DNA of 64,000 bases from Persicirhabdus sediminis (GCF_016595495.1 NZ_JAENIM010000039.1:1-64000), one strand, 5' to 3'. Positions 48,361-57,696 are shown, counted from the first letter of the stretch. The notes: generated from the letters alone by a model not told the origin. Translations and numbers: made by a program.

Positions 48361-49431
48361 ATGAGTAAAACATCAGTAAATTTATTAAAAAGTCTGTGTG
48401 AAGCGCATTCTGTGCCGGGCTACGAAGATGAAGTTAGGCAGATATTTGCCAGTGAGCTGCAGGATCGTGGCGAGCTATATACTGATGGTTCTGGTTCGGT
48501 ATTTTGTGAGAATGGTGAGGGGCCACGTGTGATGGTGGCGGGTCACATGGATGAGGTGGGATTTCGTGTGCAAAATATTACTCGCGATGGATTTTTACAG
48601 TTTGTTACTCTCGGCGGCTGGTGGTCACATACTTTGTTATCTCAGCGTGTGGTGGTGAAAAACCGTGCTGGCCAGAAAGTACTCGGCGTGATTTCTAGCA
48701 AACCACCACATTTTCTATCAGCAGAGGCGCGCAACCGTGTGATGGACACCTCTGAGATGTTTATTGATATTGGCGCATGCAGCCAGCAGGAAGCAGTTGA
48801 ACGCTACGGAATCAGCCTCGGCGATCCTATCTGTCCGCAAAGTGAGTTTACCCAGCTGGCTAATCCAGATCTATTTATGGCCAAGGCATTTGATAACCGC
48901 GTCGGCATGGCTTGCGCGATTGAAGTCGCTGCGCAGTTAGATGAACATCCTAACTGCCTGGTTGCTTGTGGCACGGTGCAGGAAGAGCTTGGCTTGCGCG
49001 GTGCGAAAACGGCAGCGGCAAAGGCCAAACCAGATGTGGTCATTGTTTTAGAAGGTCCACCAGCGGACGATACACCTGGATTTAACCCAGCTGATAGCCA
49101 GGGGCGACTTGGTGGTGGTGTGCAGATCCGCATGCACGATCCATCAGCGATGATGAATCCAAAGTTAGTTGATTTTGCCGTTTCTACCGCAGTGGCTGAA
49201 GGCATTCCCTATCAGGTAACTGTGCGCACGTCAGGTGGCACCGACGCGGGTTCATTCCATCTCGCTGAGCAGGGTATTCCTTGTATCGTACTTGGTGTGC
49301 CATCTCGTTATATTCATTCGCATAATGGCATCATAAACATCAATGATTACCAAGATATGCTGCGTCTGGCGAAGGCGATGGTGCGCGGGCTTAATCAAGG
49401 AGCAGTGGATCAACTCACGACTTATCTCTAG
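48361..49431 (+). CDS. M42-family metallo-aminopeptidase
   Basis: The product has 356 residues from the ATG at 48361 (MSKTSVNLLKSLCEAHSVPGYED). The dinuclear metal site is visible: His and Asp in VAGHMDEVGF, Asp in KAFDNRVGMA, catalytic Glu and ligand Glu in CGTVQEELGLRGA, and the late IHSHNGI. Such tetrahedral (TET-type) peptidases trim peptides from the N-terminus in the cytoplasm; some relatives were misnamed endoglucanases. It is divergent from aroF with about 130 bases between. Confidence 0.92.
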   Translation: MSKTSVNLLKSLCEAHSVPGYEDEVRQIFASELQDRGELYTDGSGSVFCENGEGPRVMVAGHMDEVGFRVQNITRDGFLQFVTLGGWWSHTLLSQRVVVKNRAGQKVLGVISSKPPHFLSAEARNRVMDTSEMFIDIGACSQQEAVERYGISLGDPICPQSEFTQLANPDLFMAKAFDNRVGMACAIEVAAQLDEHPNCLVACGTVQEELGLRGAKTAAAKAKPDVVIVLEGPPADDTPGFNPADSQGRLGGGVQIRMHDPSAMMNPKLVDFAVSTAVAEGIPYQVTVRTSGGTDAGSFHLAEQGIPCIVLGVPSRYIHSHNGIININDYQDMLRLAKAMVRGLNQGAVDQLTTYL

Positions 49432-49596
49432 CAGTCTGCTAGCTAGTGCAGTTAGCCATGTCAAAACAGCTGTGTATAACAGCCAGCTGTTTGGCTGGCG
49501 AGGCGTATGGCCGTCTGCAATAGGTATTTGAAAAATCGTCTTAACTTTGCGTAATGTCTGATTGACCCGCGCGGCTTCTTGGTGTGATCTATCGCC

Positions 49597-50601
49597 GTGA
49601 TCGATTTTCTTCTAGCCACTTATGTGCATAATTTAGACCCAGTATTGGTCGACATCTGGGGGCCTCTTAAACTCCGCTGGTACGGGCTGGGGTACTTGTT
49701 AAGTTTTGTTGCGGCGTTTTTCTTATTGCGCTGGCTGGCGCGCAAAGATTTGTGGGTATTACCTGAAGAGAAGGTTTCTGACTTCATTGCTTACGCTGCC
49801 TTTTTTGGTGTCTTTCTCGGTGGCCGTCTCGGCTACATTTTGTTCTATCATATCCCAGAGTTTGGTTTCAGCCAGATTTCAGCTGACCCATTGCTGATTT
49901 TCCGCGTTTGGGAAGGTGGCATGGCCAGCCACGGTGGTATTTTAGGATTGATGATTTTCACCTTCATCTACGCCCGTAAACACAAGGTTTCTTGGACGGG
50001 GGTGGGCGATGGTCTGTGTGTGGTCGCTCCCTTGGGATTGTTTTTTGTCCGCTGTGCTAACTTCATCAATGGCGAGCTATACGGTCGCATCGATAAGACC
50101 TTTGCCTGGGCGATGAAATTTCCAGCTGCTTTTTCGCAGGACATGGATCACACGGATAAATTAACAGGCAATAGCTATGCTCGTGATAACGCATGGTTGC
50201 ACCTTACGGACATTGACCCTGAGCTTAACAATCAGCCCTACGAAGTGGTGATTGAAAAGGCACGTTCGAACCCAGAGTTGAGTGAAGCATTAGGTGAGCA
50301 CCTTCATCCTCGTCACCCATCACAACTCTACGAGGCTTTGCTTGAGGGATTGGTCTTATTTGCGATCTTGTTATTTATTCGCCTGAAGTTTCCTAAGCTA
50401 GCTAATGGTGTGCTGACTGGATTGTTCTTCATCCTCTACGCATCATTCAGGATCTTTGTAGAACAATTCCGCGAGCCAGATTCAGAGATGATTTTGCTGT
50501 TCACCAAAGGCCAGTTTTACTCGCTATTTATGATTGTGATCGGCTTAGGGTTCATCATCACGGCAGTGGTCAAGAAGCGTAAACAATCAGCTGACGCTTG
50601 A
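49597..50601 (+). CDS. lgt: Prolipoprotein diacylglyceryl transferase
   Basis: The product has 334 residues from a GTG at 49597. It is an inner-membrane enzyme that transfers diacylglycerol to the Cys of lipoprotein signal peptides. The multi-helix pattern and motifs fit: LKLRWYGLGYLLSF, GGRLGYILFY, WEGGMASHGG (catalytic His region), RCANFINGELYGR and HPRHPSQLYEALLEG. Compared with E. coli Lgt (about 291 residues) it has an insertion at about 180-230 (the MDHTDKLTGNSYARDNAWL region). Confidence 0.95.
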   Translation: MIDFLLATYVHNLDPVLVDIWGPLKLRWYGLGYLLSFVAAFFLLRWLARKDLWVLPEEKVSDFIAYAAFFGVFLGGRLGYILFYHIPEFGFSQISADPLLIFRVWEGGMASHGGILGLMIFTFIYARKHKVSWTGVGDGLCVVAPLGLFFVRCANFINGELYGRIDKTFAWAMKFPAAFSQDMDHTDKLTGNSYARDNAWLHLTDIDPELNNQPYEVVIEKARSNPELSEALGEHLHPRHPSQLYEALLEGLVLFAILLFIRLKFPKLANGVLTGLFFILYASFRIFVEQFREPDSEMILLFTKGQFYSLFMIVIGLGFIITAVVKKRKQSADA

Positions 50602-50658
50602 AAATGTCATCGCTAGCTGGGTCATGTGGTCCAGCTGGCTGAATCCCTGCGTTATTCT

Positions 50659-51009
50659 TTACTCTGTATCCGGGGCAGCTGAGAGCTCGTCGCTATGAAG
50701 CGGTGGCAGTAGGCCTCCTGAATACTCAAATCCTGAATCAGGCACGGGTGGTAGCGGGGTGAAGATAGCGGGAGCGATGAGTTCAGATTCCGAGCTGTAT
50801 TGGCTGTATCTTTTGTGGCGGCTATTCCACGCCAAATATCGCTGTTTGCCTGTTTTGATTTCTTCTAGGTCGTCGGCACGAACTTCGACGATGGGAACCT
50901 GAGAAGGTAATAGCTTAGCGACTGGATTTGAACTCGAGCTACAGCTGGAGACCAAGCCAGCTAGCGCGATGGGAAATATAGGGATAAGGAGATAATTTTT
51001 AGCACTCAT
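50659..51009 (-). CDS. Small putative lipoprotein
   Basis: The product has 116 residues. MSAKNYLLIPIFPIALAGLVSSC carries a lipobox (VSSC) at Cys23, so it is probably a lipoprotein. The mature part is proline-rich and contains DLEEIKTGKQRYLAWNSRHKRY. I do not recognise it. It is the last minus-strand gene of a small cluster of envelope genes (50659-52708). Confidence 0.6.
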   Translation of the reverse strand: MSAKNYLLIPIFPIALAGLVSSCSSSSNPVAKLLPSQVPIVEVRADDLEEIKTGKQRYLAWNSRHKRYSQYSSESELIAPAIFTPLPPVPDSGFEYSGGLLPPLHSDELSAAPDTE

Positions 51010-51137
51010 GATACGTTGAATTAAGCAGGGTATGATACCATGGGGGTCGCTTTGATCCTAGAGGCTTCTATTAGGGAGCTCACTGAGAGACGGCTGGATA
51101 ACGGCTAGGGTGGCTATCTTATATAAGTGTTAATAAT

Positions 51138-51641
51138 TCATTTAGCCGATAGATTTTGTTGATTGGCTGGTTCAGTGGGCATGTTGGATTTATTAGAAAC
51201 TCGTCGGTAGCTGTCGGCGAGCGAGCTCAGTGCGGCGACGGCTAGGTCAGCCTCTTCCATAGTTAGGGATAGTGTAGCACCTTCCTCACTATGGGTGAGC
51301 CGAATGCGATGACGCAAGGTATCTAAGGTGTGCACTAGATTATAGTTATTCCAGCGATCTTGCAGTTTATGACGTTTGATCACTGGATAGAGAACCTCTA
51401 AGGATTTGAAAACTCGAGTCGACGCCTCAATGTCAAATTCTTCAGCTGACTCGATAGTCATCGATGCGGTATGCTCAACAAATGGGCGCTCTACGGTGAC
51501 ACGGTTTTTTTGCAAATAATGCCATGATTGCAGAATCACGACGGCCAAAAAGATAGAAGCAAAAAAGGCGAGCCAAGGGATGAGTTGCTTAAATCCAATC
51601 TCCTTTGGCGCGAGTTCGCTTATATGGACAACGCGTCGCAT
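51138..51641 (-). CDS. Single-pass membrane protein, Wzz/chain-length-determinant-like
   Basis: The product has 167 residues. A membrane helix lies at about residues 22-42 (LIPWLAFFASIFLAVVILQSW). The periplasmic part has EHTASMTIESAEEFD and VFKSLEVLYPVIKRHKLQDRW, which resemble the early region of polysaccharide co-polymerases (Wzz domain), where E-L-S-EVL-PV---L-L--RW is typical. It lacks the long coiled coil and a second membrane helix, so it is a shortened or divergent version. Its role is uncertain. Confidence 0.55.
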   Translation of the reverse strand: MRRVVHISELAPKEIGFKQLIPWLAFFASIFLAVVILQSWHYLQKNRVTVERPFVEHTASMTIESAEEFDIEASTRVFKSLEVLYPVIKRHKLQDRWNNYNLVHTLDTLRHRIRLTHSEEGATLSLTMEEADLAVAALSSLADSYRRVSNKSNMPTEPANQQNLSAK

Positions 51642-51684
51642 CGTTATATTTGAGCATGCTCATCTAGCTGAAAACATTCAGTCA

Positions 51685-51957
51685 TTAGCACGGTTGATGT
51701 TTTCGGCGGATGAGTAAAAACATCGCAAGCCCGACCACACTAAGCAAAGTTTGTGATGGCTCTGGAACTTCCTCTTTTTTGCTATCTTTGAGTTCAGCTG
51801 GCTTATTTGTCAGGTCCAATGCGATCTCTATTTTCGCGGGGTCAGCCATGGTTTGAGCTGCTGCGGTGCTGTCAGGCTGGCCGTTCGCCGAACTGAGAAT
51901 CAGGGAGAGCGTTGTCACCAGTGCGGGGACGATTCTACTGTCTATGGAGGTATGCAT
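51685..51957 (-). CDS. Miniature PEP-CTERM protein
   Basis: The product has 90 residues. A signal peptide-like start (IVPALVTTLSLILSSANG) is followed by only about 40 residues and then VPEPSQTLLSVVGLAMFLLIRRK, a PEP-CTERM sorting tail. After export and exosortase cleavage the mature peptide would be about 40 residues and acidic. It is 44 bases upstream of the Wzz-like gene on the same strand, so the two are probably cotranscribed. Confidence 0.7.
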   Translation of the reverse strand: MHTSIDSRIVPALVTTLSLILSSANGQPDSTAAAQTMADPAKIEIALDLTNKPAELKDSKKEEVPEPSQTLLSVVGLAMFLLIRRKHQPC

Positions 51958-51991
51958 GGGAGTAGATGGTTAGAAATATACGAATATGAGC

Positions 51992-52708
51992 CTATTCGCC
52001 ACTGGCGGCAGGCTGAGCGGGTGTTTTTGTATGGGCAAGAATGTCTGTTTGAGCCGAATGCGTATTATCTTCATCTGACCAAATTGCCGCAATCGGGATA
52101 ATGTCATGACCGGTGACATGTTCTTTACTGGAATGTGTGCCCTTTAGGGCGAGCATGGCTGCCATGGCAAATGACAATACTGAAAACCCACCAGCGATGA
52201 TGGATAGTGGTTTCAGTGGGTTTTCATAAGGCGTAGGCGCGGGCACTAACTTAGCAACCATGGCTGGAGCCAGAAGTGCTGTTAGCAATAGGCTAACGAC
52301 TAGGAGGATGAAAAATGGTGATTCGGCTGATGTTCTCAGGTAGGCGGCTAGGCAAATACCAAATACCGAGAGTATGATGCAGAGGTAATGGAAGAGTTTA
52401 TTCAAGCCGAGCACGACCTTTTTCAGTTTGAGGTTTTTAGGCTGCACTTCAAAGGATTCGATTTTTTTAATTCTGGTTAGCTTGGCTGGTGCGGCACTTT
52501 GATATTGTTTTCTTTCTAGGCTGACTTCATAGTCTGAGATGAGTGTTTTTAACCTCAGCTGGGTATAGGCGGCAACAAATGCCTCGTGGCTACTCACTCC
52601 CTTTTCGTATACTTTCGACAAGGTGATTGGCTCGTAATCTTCATTTAAGATTTCTTGGCCAACTCTCAGCTGGATGGCATCAAGAGTTTTTTGTGAGAGT
52701 TTGTTCAT
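51992..52708 (-). CDS. Multi-pass membrane protein of unknown function
   Basis: The product has 238 residues from the ATG at 52708 (MNKLSQKTLDAIQLRVGQEI). The N-terminal 100 residues are cytoplasmic and helical. Three or four membrane helices follow between about 108 and 205 (LFHYLCIILSVFGICLAAYL; FFILLVVSLLLTALLAPAMV; LSIIAGGFSVLSFAMAAMLAL). The tail is acidic with His residues. I recognise no family. It lies 34 bases before the miniature PEP-CTERM gene, in the same direction. Confidence 0.6.
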   Translation of the reverse strand: MNKLSQKTLDAIQLRVGQEILNEDYEPITLSKVYEKGVSSHEAFVAAYTQLRLKTLISDYEVSLERKQYQSAAPAKLTRIKKIESFEVQPKNLKLKKVVLGLNKLFHYLCIILSVFGICLAAYLRTSAESPFFILLVVSLLLTALLAPAMVAKLVPAPTPYENPLKPLSIIAGGFSVLSFAMAAMLALKGTHSSKEHVTGHDIIPIAAIWSDEDNTHSAQTDILAHTKTPAQPAASGE

Positions 52709-52913
52709 TATCGTTAGAGGGGTAATCAGTATTGAAACGTTATTTAAAATAACGTTTAAGTGTTTTACGGTCAATCATATACGAGAATAATTTTCTGAAA
52801 ATGAATTATGCTGCGAGGAAGTCGCAGAATGATGGCAGTAGAAGCGGGAAATATGCGGTGATGTCTTCTTTTTGCTTTCATTATCAATGGATAAAGATTT
52901 ATGTTAGCGGTTA

Positions 52914-53597
52914 ATGAAAGAGCCTAACGCTAAACCGCGCAGCGAGCCCAGCTGGATAGATCAGTTTGATCTAGCTAGGAGCATTCCTACGGCTGCCGCA
53001 TTGTTGGTGGCCTCACTATCAGCCATCGCGATGTCATTTGTCATCGTCACCCAGAAGGGTGAGAGTTCCTCAGGAGCTGAGGAAGCAGGTTCATTAGCTA
53101 GTGAAGAAAATGTTATCGCACTTACTCCTGAGGATTATTCACTGAGCGATGATGATTTGGGACTTCTTAAAGAAACCTTCTTGGGCATGGGGTTCTGTAT
53201 TTACGATCACGGAACCATTATTTTGACTCAGCCAGCGGAGTCGCTCACACCAGAGGTGCTACACCATTTATTATTAATTCATTCATCGGTTCATACCGAG
53301 CAGCCAAAGATAGAAGAAGTGGGGGCGGGGAACTATATAGTGAGATACAGTGAACGCTTGGTTTCTTATATTACCCGTAGTCAGTTGGCTGATTTGGTCA
53401 AAGATAGATTCCGCACACGTGAGCTTAGATTAAAGTACGACGATGATTTGCACAATCATGCCGTGCAAGGCGAGCTCAGTGAACTTCTCTTTTTATTATC
53501 CATGAGCCACATGCATGAAGACCTAGAGGAGGCGAACATTGAACATCGCTGGCCGCTAGCTGAACAGGACGTGGTGGAGGCCAGTATGGATGACTAG
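52914..53597 (+). CDS. Membrane-anchored protein of unknown function
   Basis: The product has 227 residues. A cytoplasmic N-terminus of about 25 residues precedes a membrane helix at 26-47 (TAAALLVASLSAIAMSFVIV). The periplasmic domain is acidic with alternating helices and strands; EVGAGNYIVRYSERLVSYI is the most ordered part. I recognise no domain. It diverges from the small envelope cluster at 50659-52708. Confidence 0.6.
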   Translation: MKEPNAKPRSEPSWIDQFDLARSIPTAAALLVASLSAIAMSFVIVTQKGESSSGAEEAGSLASEENVIALTPEDYSLSDDDLGLLKETFLGMGFCIYDHGTIILTQPAESLTPEVLHHLLLIHSSVHTEQPKIEEVGAGNYIVRYSERLVSYITRSQLADLVKDRFRTRELRLKYDDDLHNHAVQGELSELLFLLSMSHMHEDLEEANIEHRWPLAEQDVVEASMDD

Positions 53598-53850
53598 CTT
53601 GTCACTTTGCTCAGCTCGTTTTCAGAGAGCAAAATATAGCAAGTAATCGCACTGGATCTAGCTAGCTATCATGCGATTGTTTGATTCTCTATTTCCTTCA
53701 GAAATCAGCGAGCTTAGCGTGGTGAAATACATCATTCGAATGGTGCCTGATACACACTTGTGAAAAGTTGTGCAGATCCTGAGAATGGGGTGATCTCATT
53801 TGACCTGACACGCTCTGAGGCCTATCTAGAGACCGTTCATTGCAACCACT

Positions 53851-54837
53851 ATGAAAACACCAATTACAGTATCTGTGACAGGTGCAGCCGGACAAATCGG
53901 CTACGCACTTCTTTTCCGCATCGCTTCAGGAGCTATGTTTGGTCCTGACCAGCCAGTTAACCTTCGCCTCATCGAGATCGAGCCTGCAATGGGCGCACTT
54001 GAAGGTGTTATCATGGAACTTGACGATTGCGCATTCCCACTTCTCAACGAAGTAGTTGCTACTTCTGACCTCAACGTAGGTTTCTCAGGTGCTAACTGGG
54101 CACTCCTCGTTGGTTCTGTACCACGCAAAGCGGGTATGGAGCGTGCTGACCTTCTTAAAATCAACGGTGGTATCTTCACTGGCCAAGGCAAAGCGATTGC
54201 TGAAAACGCAGCTGACGACATCCGTGTTGTTGTTGTAGGTAACCCATGTAACACAAACGCACTGATCGCTATGAACAGCGCTGCTGGTGTTCCTAACGAC
54301 CGCTTCTTCGCCATGACTCGCCTCGACGAGAACCGCGCTAAGTCACAGCTTGCTGCTAAGGCAAACGTGCACAACAGCGACATCACCAACATGTGCATCT
54401 GGGGCAACCACTCAGCAACTCAGTACCCTGACTTCACAAACGCGAAGATCAAAGGTCAGCCAGTTACTGATTTCATCAAAGACCAAGAGTGGCTCGAAGG
54501 TGAGTTCATCTCAACAGTTCAACAGCGTGGTGCCGCAATCATCAAAGCTCGTGGCGCTTCTTCAGCTGCTTCAGCTGCTAACGGCCTCGTTGACACAGTA
54601 CGCGCACTCACTACTCCAACACCTGCTGGTGACTGGACAAGCATCTGCGTATGCTCAGACGGTTCATACGGCATCGACGCCGGCCTCATCGCTTCTATGC
54701 CAATCTTCGTTAAAGAAGACGGCAGCTGGGACGTAGTTCCTGGTGTTGAAGTTGACGCATTCTCACGCGAGAAGATCGACGCTTCTGTTCAAGAGCTTCG
54801 TGACGAAAAGGCAGCTGTTGCTGACCTGCTTGCATAA
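53851..54837 (+). CDS. mdh: Malate dehydrogenase
   Basis: The product has 328 residues and interconverts malate and oxaloacetate in the TCA cycle. NAD-binding [19 protein letters not shown], substrate residues in [13 protein letters not shown] and [14 protein letters not shown], and the catalytic His in [11 protein letters not shown] identify the type 2 (GNHSATQ) group. Codon choice differs visibly from that of the neighbours: AAC, ATC, TTC, GGT and CGC dominate, as in highly expressed genes. I find no strong Shine-Dalgarno sequence before the ATG. Confidence 0.96.
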   Translation: MKTPITVSVTGAAGQIGYALLFRIASGAMFGPDQPVNLRLIEIEPAMGALEGVIMELDDCAFPLLNEVVATSDLNVGFSGANWALLVGSVPRKAGMERADLLKINGGIFTGQGKAIAENAADDIRVVVVGNPCNTNALIAMNSAAGVPNDRFFAMTRLDENRAKSQLAAKANVHNSDITNMCIWGNHSATQYPDFTNAKIKGQPVTDFIKDQEWLEGEFISTVQQRGAAIIKARGASSAASAANGLVDTVRALTTPTPAGDWTSICVCSDGSYGIDAGLIASMPIFVKEDGSWDVVPGVEVDAFSREKIDASVQELRDEKAAVADLLA

Positions 54838-54881
54838 TTTAATTCAGCCTGTGGGCTGAATCATTGTCATACGTCAGTGGA

Positions 54882-54921
54882 GGGTGTCTGGATTATTTCC
54901 AGATGCCCTTCATGTTTTTTA
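54882..54921 (+). terminator. Terminator of mdh
   Basis: GGGTGTCTGGA (54882-54892) pairs with TCCAGATGCCC (54898-54908) with a short loop, followed by TTCATGTTTTTT. A first hairpin, ATTCAGCC...GGCTGAAT (54842-54861), lies just after the stop. Confidence 0.75.
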
Positions 54922-54976
54922 TACAAATGACACCCGCTAGCTTGCATCTAGCTGGGATTGGTTAAAAACTATCAGC

Positions 54977-55903
54977 ATGGAAAAACCACACCGTGCTGTG
55001 ATTGCTGGAGCTAATGGATTCATCGGTCAATTTCTATCCGCTCATCTCATCGCGCAGGGGTGGCAAGTCTGCGGTCTAGTTAGAAAAATCCCAGCCGAGC
55101 CAGTGGATGGTGTCAGCTATCAGCTATGGAATGGCCAATCATTAGGCGAGTGGACCAGCCAGCTGGAAGGTGCTGATTTGTTGGTTAATCTAGTTGGGCG
55201 CAGCGTGAATTGCCGGTTCACAGCAGAAAATCGCCAACAAATCCTCAACTCAAGAATTCAAAGCACCCAGCTGCTAGCTGAATCTATCAACCAGATAGAA
55301 ATGCCGCCGAAACTGTGGGTCAATGCCAGCGGTATCTCTGGCTATGCGCAAAATGGTGCGCCCGGCAATGATGAGAGCGCCGCGCTTGACGGTGAGGGGT
55401 TTCTCGCCGAAGTCGTTCGTCAGTGGGAAGATGCCCTATTTTCTGCTGAAATTCCCAGCTCAGTTCGCCGCATCGCCATGCGCACCGGAGTCGTTTTTGG
55501 AAATCATCCCGGCTCAGCGTGGACCAAGCTCACTCAGCTGGCGCGGCTCATGCTTGGCGGTCCCGTTGGCTCTGGCAAACAAGGAGTCAGCTGGATTGCC
55601 ATTGGCGACTACTGTCGTGCGCTCGAACATCTTTTTCATCAACACCAGCTGGCTGGCCCGGTCAATTTCACCAGCCCAAATCCACTCAGCAATGCCGAGA
55701 TGATGGCTGCGATCCGCCAGCTAGAAAACAGACCATTTGGAGCTCCTGCTTTCAGCTGGATGATCCACCTCGCCGCGCCCATTGTAGGCATTGACCCAAG
55801 CTTGGTGCTCGATAGCTATTGGTGCCTACCGGAAAAACTGCAGTCATCAGGTTTTCATTTTACCACCGCAAAAATCTCACAGATGGCCCAGTGGGGGAGG
55901 TAA
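54977..55903 (+). CDS. TIGR01777-family NAD-dependent epimerase/dehydratase (YfcH-like)
   Basis: The product has 308 residues. The Rossmann start IAGANGFIGQFLSAHLIAQG binds the dinucleotide. Further family marks are LVNLVGRSVNCRFTAENRQQILNSRI, WVNASGISGYAQNG, RIAMRTGVVFG and the C-terminal DUF1731-like region. These short-chain-type proteins have no settled substrate; one relative is called cell-division inhibitor SulA by error. The gene is monocistronic, ending in a shared terminator. Confidence 0.9.
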   Translation: MEKPHRAVIAGANGFIGQFLSAHLIAQGWQVCGLVRKIPAEPVDGVSYQLWNGQSLGEWTSQLEGADLLVNLVGRSVNCRFTAENRQQILNSRIQSTQLLAESINQIEMPPKLWVNASGISGYAQNGAPGNDESAALDGEGFLAEVVRQWEDALFSAEIPSSVRRIAMRTGVVFGNHPGSAWTKLTQLARLMLGGPVGSGKQGVSWIAIGDYCRALEHLFHQHQLAGPVNFTSPNPLSNAEMMAAIRQLENRPFGAPAFSWMIHLAAPIVGIDPSLVLDSYWCLPEKLQSSGFHFTTAKISQMAQWGR

Positions 55904-55905
55904 CA

Positions 55906-55941
55906 CAAAAAAACTCACCCAGCACAGCTGGATGAGTTTTC
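55906..55941. terminator. Bidirectional terminator
   Basis: AAAACTCACCCAGC and GCTGGATGAGTTTT (55910-55940) pair around ACA. Seven A at the left give a T-run on the minus strand for the sufT gene, and TTTTCTAT follows on the plus strand. Confidence 0.9.
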
Positions 55942-55965
55942 TATAAAAAGTATACTCGGGTGAGA

Positions 55966-56505
55966 TTACACCATGCCGAGTTTCATTTTGCCTTCTTCAG
56001 TGATCATGTCTTGGTTCCATGCTGGATCCCAAACAATGTCCACGCTGGCATTGTTGACACCTTTGATAGTCATGATACGAGCTTGTGCATCAGCCGCAAT
56101 CACTGGGCCCATGCCGCAGCCTGGTGCTGTCAGTGTCATCTTCACAGTCACGTTAGTTTGGCCATCTTCTTCAGCCACGGCACAGTCGTAAACCAATCCG
56201 AGGTTAACGATGTCCACGGGAATCTCAGGATCGTAAACTTCCTTGAGCTGAGCCCAAACACGATCTTCAAGTGACGCGTCAGCTGGTAGATCGCTAGTGC
56301 TTTCTTCGTTGCCTTCTTCATCCATGCCTAAGGCGTCTGCATCTTGGGAAGAAATGCGTGCCAGACCAGAATGGGTCGCCACGGTGAATGAGCCACCAAG
56401 CTTCTGCGTGATGATCACAGCGGTGCCTGCTGGTAAGATGAACGCGTCACCACTTGGGATCTGCACGGCGTGTACTTCGCGATTGAGGATGATCTCGGAC
56501 TGCAT
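55966..56505 (-). CDS. sufT: Fe-S assembly protein SufT (DUF59)
   Basis: The product has 179 residues from the ATG at 56505 (MQSEIILNREVHAVQIPSG). The C-terminal MIP18/DUF59 domain has YDPEIPVDIVNLGLVYD and MTLTAPGCGMGP with the conserved Cys. The N-terminal extension is that of the putative SufT family, which helps maturation of Fe-S proteins under high iron demand. Other suf genes are not in the window. The 21-residue longer frame is not needed and lies partly in terminator sequence. Confidence 0.88.
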   Translation of the reverse strand: MQSEIILNREVHAVQIPSGDAFILPAGTAVIITQKLGGSFTVATHSGLARISSQDADALGMDEEGNEESTSDLPADASLEDRVWAQLKEVYDPEIPVDIVNLGLVYDCAVAEEDGQTNVTVKMTLTAPGCGMGPVIAADAQARIMTIKGVNNASVDIVWDPAWNQDMITEEGKMKLGMV

Positions 56506-56569
56506 GTGCGCAATCTTGAGGAAGATCACCCACTTGTCAATGCGATGACATGATTGTTTTGTTGCCATA

Positions 56570-56598
56570 AAAAAGCCAGCTCGATGCTCGAGCTGGCT
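56570..56598 (-). terminator. Terminator of the PEP-CTERM gene
   Basis: The stem AGCCAGCTCGA / TCGAGCTGGCT (56574-56598) is followed on the minus strand by six T. It separates the gene ending at 56626 from sufT. Confidence 0.9.
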
Positions 56599-56625
56599 AG
56601 ATGATGAAATCTTAGCTCGTTGAGC

Positions 56626-57696
56626 TTATTTGCGACGGCGCAGCACAAAGGCAAATCCAGCCAAACCTAGCAGAGCCGCTGAGCCTGGCTCTGGGATTAC
56701 TGAGATGGTGCCAGTTGCATTAAATTGGCTGAAATCCCAGCTTAAACCGTCGGCTAACATAGCGTTTGAAGTGTCAAAAGTCGCTGTGCCTGTGATCGCG
56801 TCATTGTTGTTTGCCAACTGGAAGCTAGCACCTGATTCCAGCGCGTCTCCAGTTAGGTTGAGGGCGATGGTATGGCCATCAACATCGAGGTTAAATAGAT
56901 CTGAACCGAGATCCAAGAAGTCGTTGGTTAATACGCCTGCACTGTTATTCAAATCAAATTGAGAAGTGAATCCGCTTGCTAATTCTAGGTTATAGTTACC
57001 CCCCGTGGAGCCTGATGCTGAAATGGTACCAATCGTGCCGTCTGTCCCTAGCTGGAGTTGATTGATAACAACCGTGGCTACATCCCCATTTGAATTGCGG
57101 TTATTGATGAGTGAGCCATCGCCTCCCACTATGGCTAAAGTATTTGTGCTACCGTTAGTGAAACGTAATGCTAAGGAACCTCCTGCGAGGGTAACGCTAG
57201 CACTATTTGCTGAACTCGTTCCATTGTACTGGAGTCGTGAGGTAGAGCCAACGTTGAAGATAGAGCCTGAGTTAGTGCTAGATCCATTGTTGAATGCTAA
57301 GTTACCAGAGGTTTTGTTGAGGTTTATATTTCCTGTTAAGGTGACGCCATTTTGTAGGATAATGTTCTGGGTGCCGGTAATACTACCATTAACCGTTAGT
57401 GTTTTTGCTACGCCATTATCCTCAATACGGAGGCCTCCTGTACCAGTGTGGTTAAGCCCCGATGCCGTGATGTCTTCTTGTAAGAGAAGGTCTTTATTTG
57501 AGCCTGATGTATTGCTTACGTTAGCTGTATCTCCATTTTCCCAAATATCGGGGTTTATTAAACCTGCTTCTTGGAACCAGTTATTAGTAGAGGTATCCCA
57601 GTTTTGGTTGCCTGCAGAGATATCGATAAACAAATCAGCAGCTTGTACCGCCGGCAGGCTGAAAAGTATGATGGATCCTATGGTTTTTATTTTCAT
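56626..57696 (-). CDS. PEP-CTERM beta-helix (autotransporter-repeat-like) protein
   Basis: The product has 356 residues. The signal peptide is MKIKTIGSIILFSLPAVQA. The body has the Gly/Asn/Thr-rich, short-strand pattern of PATR-type beta-helices (SGLNHTGTGGLRIEDNG, LTVNGSITGTQNIILQNG, SLALRFTNGSTN). The C-terminus VIPEPGSAALLGLAGFAFVLRRRK is a canonical PEP-CTERM tail. It is therefore an exosortase-anchored surface protein, perhaps part of the extracellular matrix. It has its own terminator. Confidence 0.88.
   Translation of the reverse strand: MKIKTIGSIILFSLPAVQAADLFIDISAGNQNWDTSTNNWFQEAGLINPDIWENGDTANVSNTSGSNKDLLLQEDITASGLNHTGTGGLRIEDNGVAKTLTVNGSITGTQNIILQNGVTLTGNINLNKTSGNLAFNNGSSTNSGSIFNVGSTSRLQYNGTSSANSASVTLAGGSLALRFTNGSTNTLAIVGGDGSLINNRNSNGDVATVVINQLQLGTDGTIGTISASGSTGGNYNLELASGFTSQFDLNNSAGVLTNDFLDLGSDLFNLDVDGHTIALNLTGDALESGASFQLANNNDAITGTATFDTSNAMLADGLSWDFSQFNATGTISVIPEPGSAALLGLAGFAFVLRRRK

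Noticed and set aside
53760-53948. Small plus-strand frame overlapping the mdh start
   Set aside because: It overlaps mdh out of frame and has no recognisable features; mdh is certain.
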